Assembly (NCBI RefSeq): GCF_003605385.1
Contig: NZ_QYTV02000002.1
Span: 497,412 to 561,411 of the forward strand
Direction: 5' to 3'
Length of the DNA: 64,000 nucleotides
From: Siminovitchia acidinfaciens
GTDB lineage: Bacteria; Bacillota; Bacilli; Bacillales; Bacillaceae_C
Shown here: one piece after another, positions 63,643 through 64,000 of the stretch
How the letters are laid out: each line of letters opens with the position of its first letter
How positions within the stretch are numbered: the first letter of the stretch is position 1
The notes under the pieces: generated by a model
What the model was told of the DNA's origin: nothing
What the model saw: the letters and a program-made list of their open reading frames with translations, nothing else
Databases searched by the model: none
Program-made: the position numbers and the translations under genes

Positions 63643-64000
63643 ATGTCGATGACTGTTTCACAAGAATCCCCAACAGGAGCTGCCAATTCTAATGCGACTA
63701 AAGGAAATGAAAAGTTAGACTCCATGACCTTTGTTTTGTTTGGAGCAACAGGTGATTTAGCGAAACGGAAAATCTTTCCTACTTTATATAATTTATTTTT
63801 GGATAACAAATTACCTGATCCCTTTGCAGTTATCGCATTAGGTAGAAAGAATTTCTCCTCTCAAGCATTTCGTTTACATGTGTTGGAATCGCTTAAAATT
63901 TTTTCGCGCAGATTTCCAGAAAATACAGACAGTACTGAAACTTTTCTTCAAATGATTCATTATCATTCATTGAATGCCACTGATAATCAAGGATACTTAA
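63643..64000 (+). CDS. zwf: Glucose-6-phosphate dehydrogenase, 3' end outside window
   Basis: The first 119 codons of G6PDH. ATG at 63643 follows AAAGGAGG. A Ser/Asn-rich extension of about 25 residues precedes the NADP motif VLFGATGDLAKRKIFPTLYN. The enzyme oxidises glucose-6-phosphate to 6-phosphogluconolactone. Beside hxlR/hxlAB it would complete the cyclic oxidation of formaldehyde through 6-phosphogluconate to CO2. Confidence 0.93.
   Translation, partial: MSMTVSQESPTGAANSNATKGNEKLDSMTFVLFGATGDLAKRKIFPTLYNLFLDNKLPDPFAVIALGRKNFSSQAFRLHVLESLKIFSRRFPENTDSTETFLQMIHYHSLNATDNQGYL

Overview
The window reads as chromosome from a spore-forming member of the Bacillaceae with moderate GC, close to but not identical with Bacillus subtilis. 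The evidence is an H-type small acid-soluble spore protein (SspH), a Cse60-type sporulation protein, long stretches whose gene content matches the yt* region of B. subtilis, strong AGGAGG-type ribosome binding sites, many TTG/GTG starts, and T-box, S-box, TPP and glycine leaders. No prophage, intact insertion sequence, CRISPR array, tRNA or rRNA was seen.

Layout. 1-5 kb: end of a membrane protein, a VWA lipoprotein, a DinB-like protein, an ArsB-type transporter and a universal stress protein. 5-13 kb: ytpR-ytpQ, then two TPP-riboswitch units for thiamin pyrimidine salvage (the ylmB deformylase and the thiZ-thiX-thiY importer) around a PfoR-type membrane protein and the thioredoxin-like ytpP. 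13-25 kb: ytoQ, a DUF84 NTPase, ytoP, ytzB, ytnP, ytzH, ytmP, a NERD-like protein, thpR, dat, pepV and an Ecs-like ABC pair. 25-31 kb: ytzE, an RsuA-type pseudouridine synthase, a Pro/Gln/Met-rich protein, ytgP and ytfP. 31-47 kb: cse60, a rhodanese, T-box-leuS, ytzC, mnmM, ytpA-ytpB, ytoA, two C39-like paralogues, asnB, S-box-metK and pckA. 47-52 kb: sspH, purU, a decayed gene, and a glycine-riboswitch operon glyA-sdaAB-sdaAA. 52-60 kb: a three-part transcription regulator, two MFS paralogues, an amidase and a Na+/solute symporter, with two small genes between symporter and amidase. 60-64 kb: a Gfo/Idh oxidoreductase, hxlA-hxlB and hxlR for formaldehyde fixation, and the start of zwf.

How genes work together. 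ylmB and thiZXY salvage the pyrimidine of degraded thiamin under TPP control. The glycine riboswitch appears to switch on SHMT plus L-serine dehydratase, which would convert glycine through serine to pyruvate. purU nearby can rebalance one-carbon units. hxlA-hxlB with zwf suggest a dissimilatory ribulose monophosphate cycle: a two-site sequence upstream of hxlA is repeated, with the same 32-bp spacing and relative orientation, upstream of zwf, so HxlR probably controls both. The symporter, its small partner, a small GatC/AtzG-like protein, the amidase and two MFS carriers look like an uptake-and-hydrolysis unit for an unknown amide.

Between the genes lies a conspicuous mosaic repeat family. 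At least ten non-coding copies or fragments of 70-420 bp share blocks, and several start within a few bases of a stop codon in the same orientation as that gene. One separates a TPP riboswitch from its operon. Together with the zwf/hxlA operator match and the two overlooked small genes, this is the least explained content of the window.
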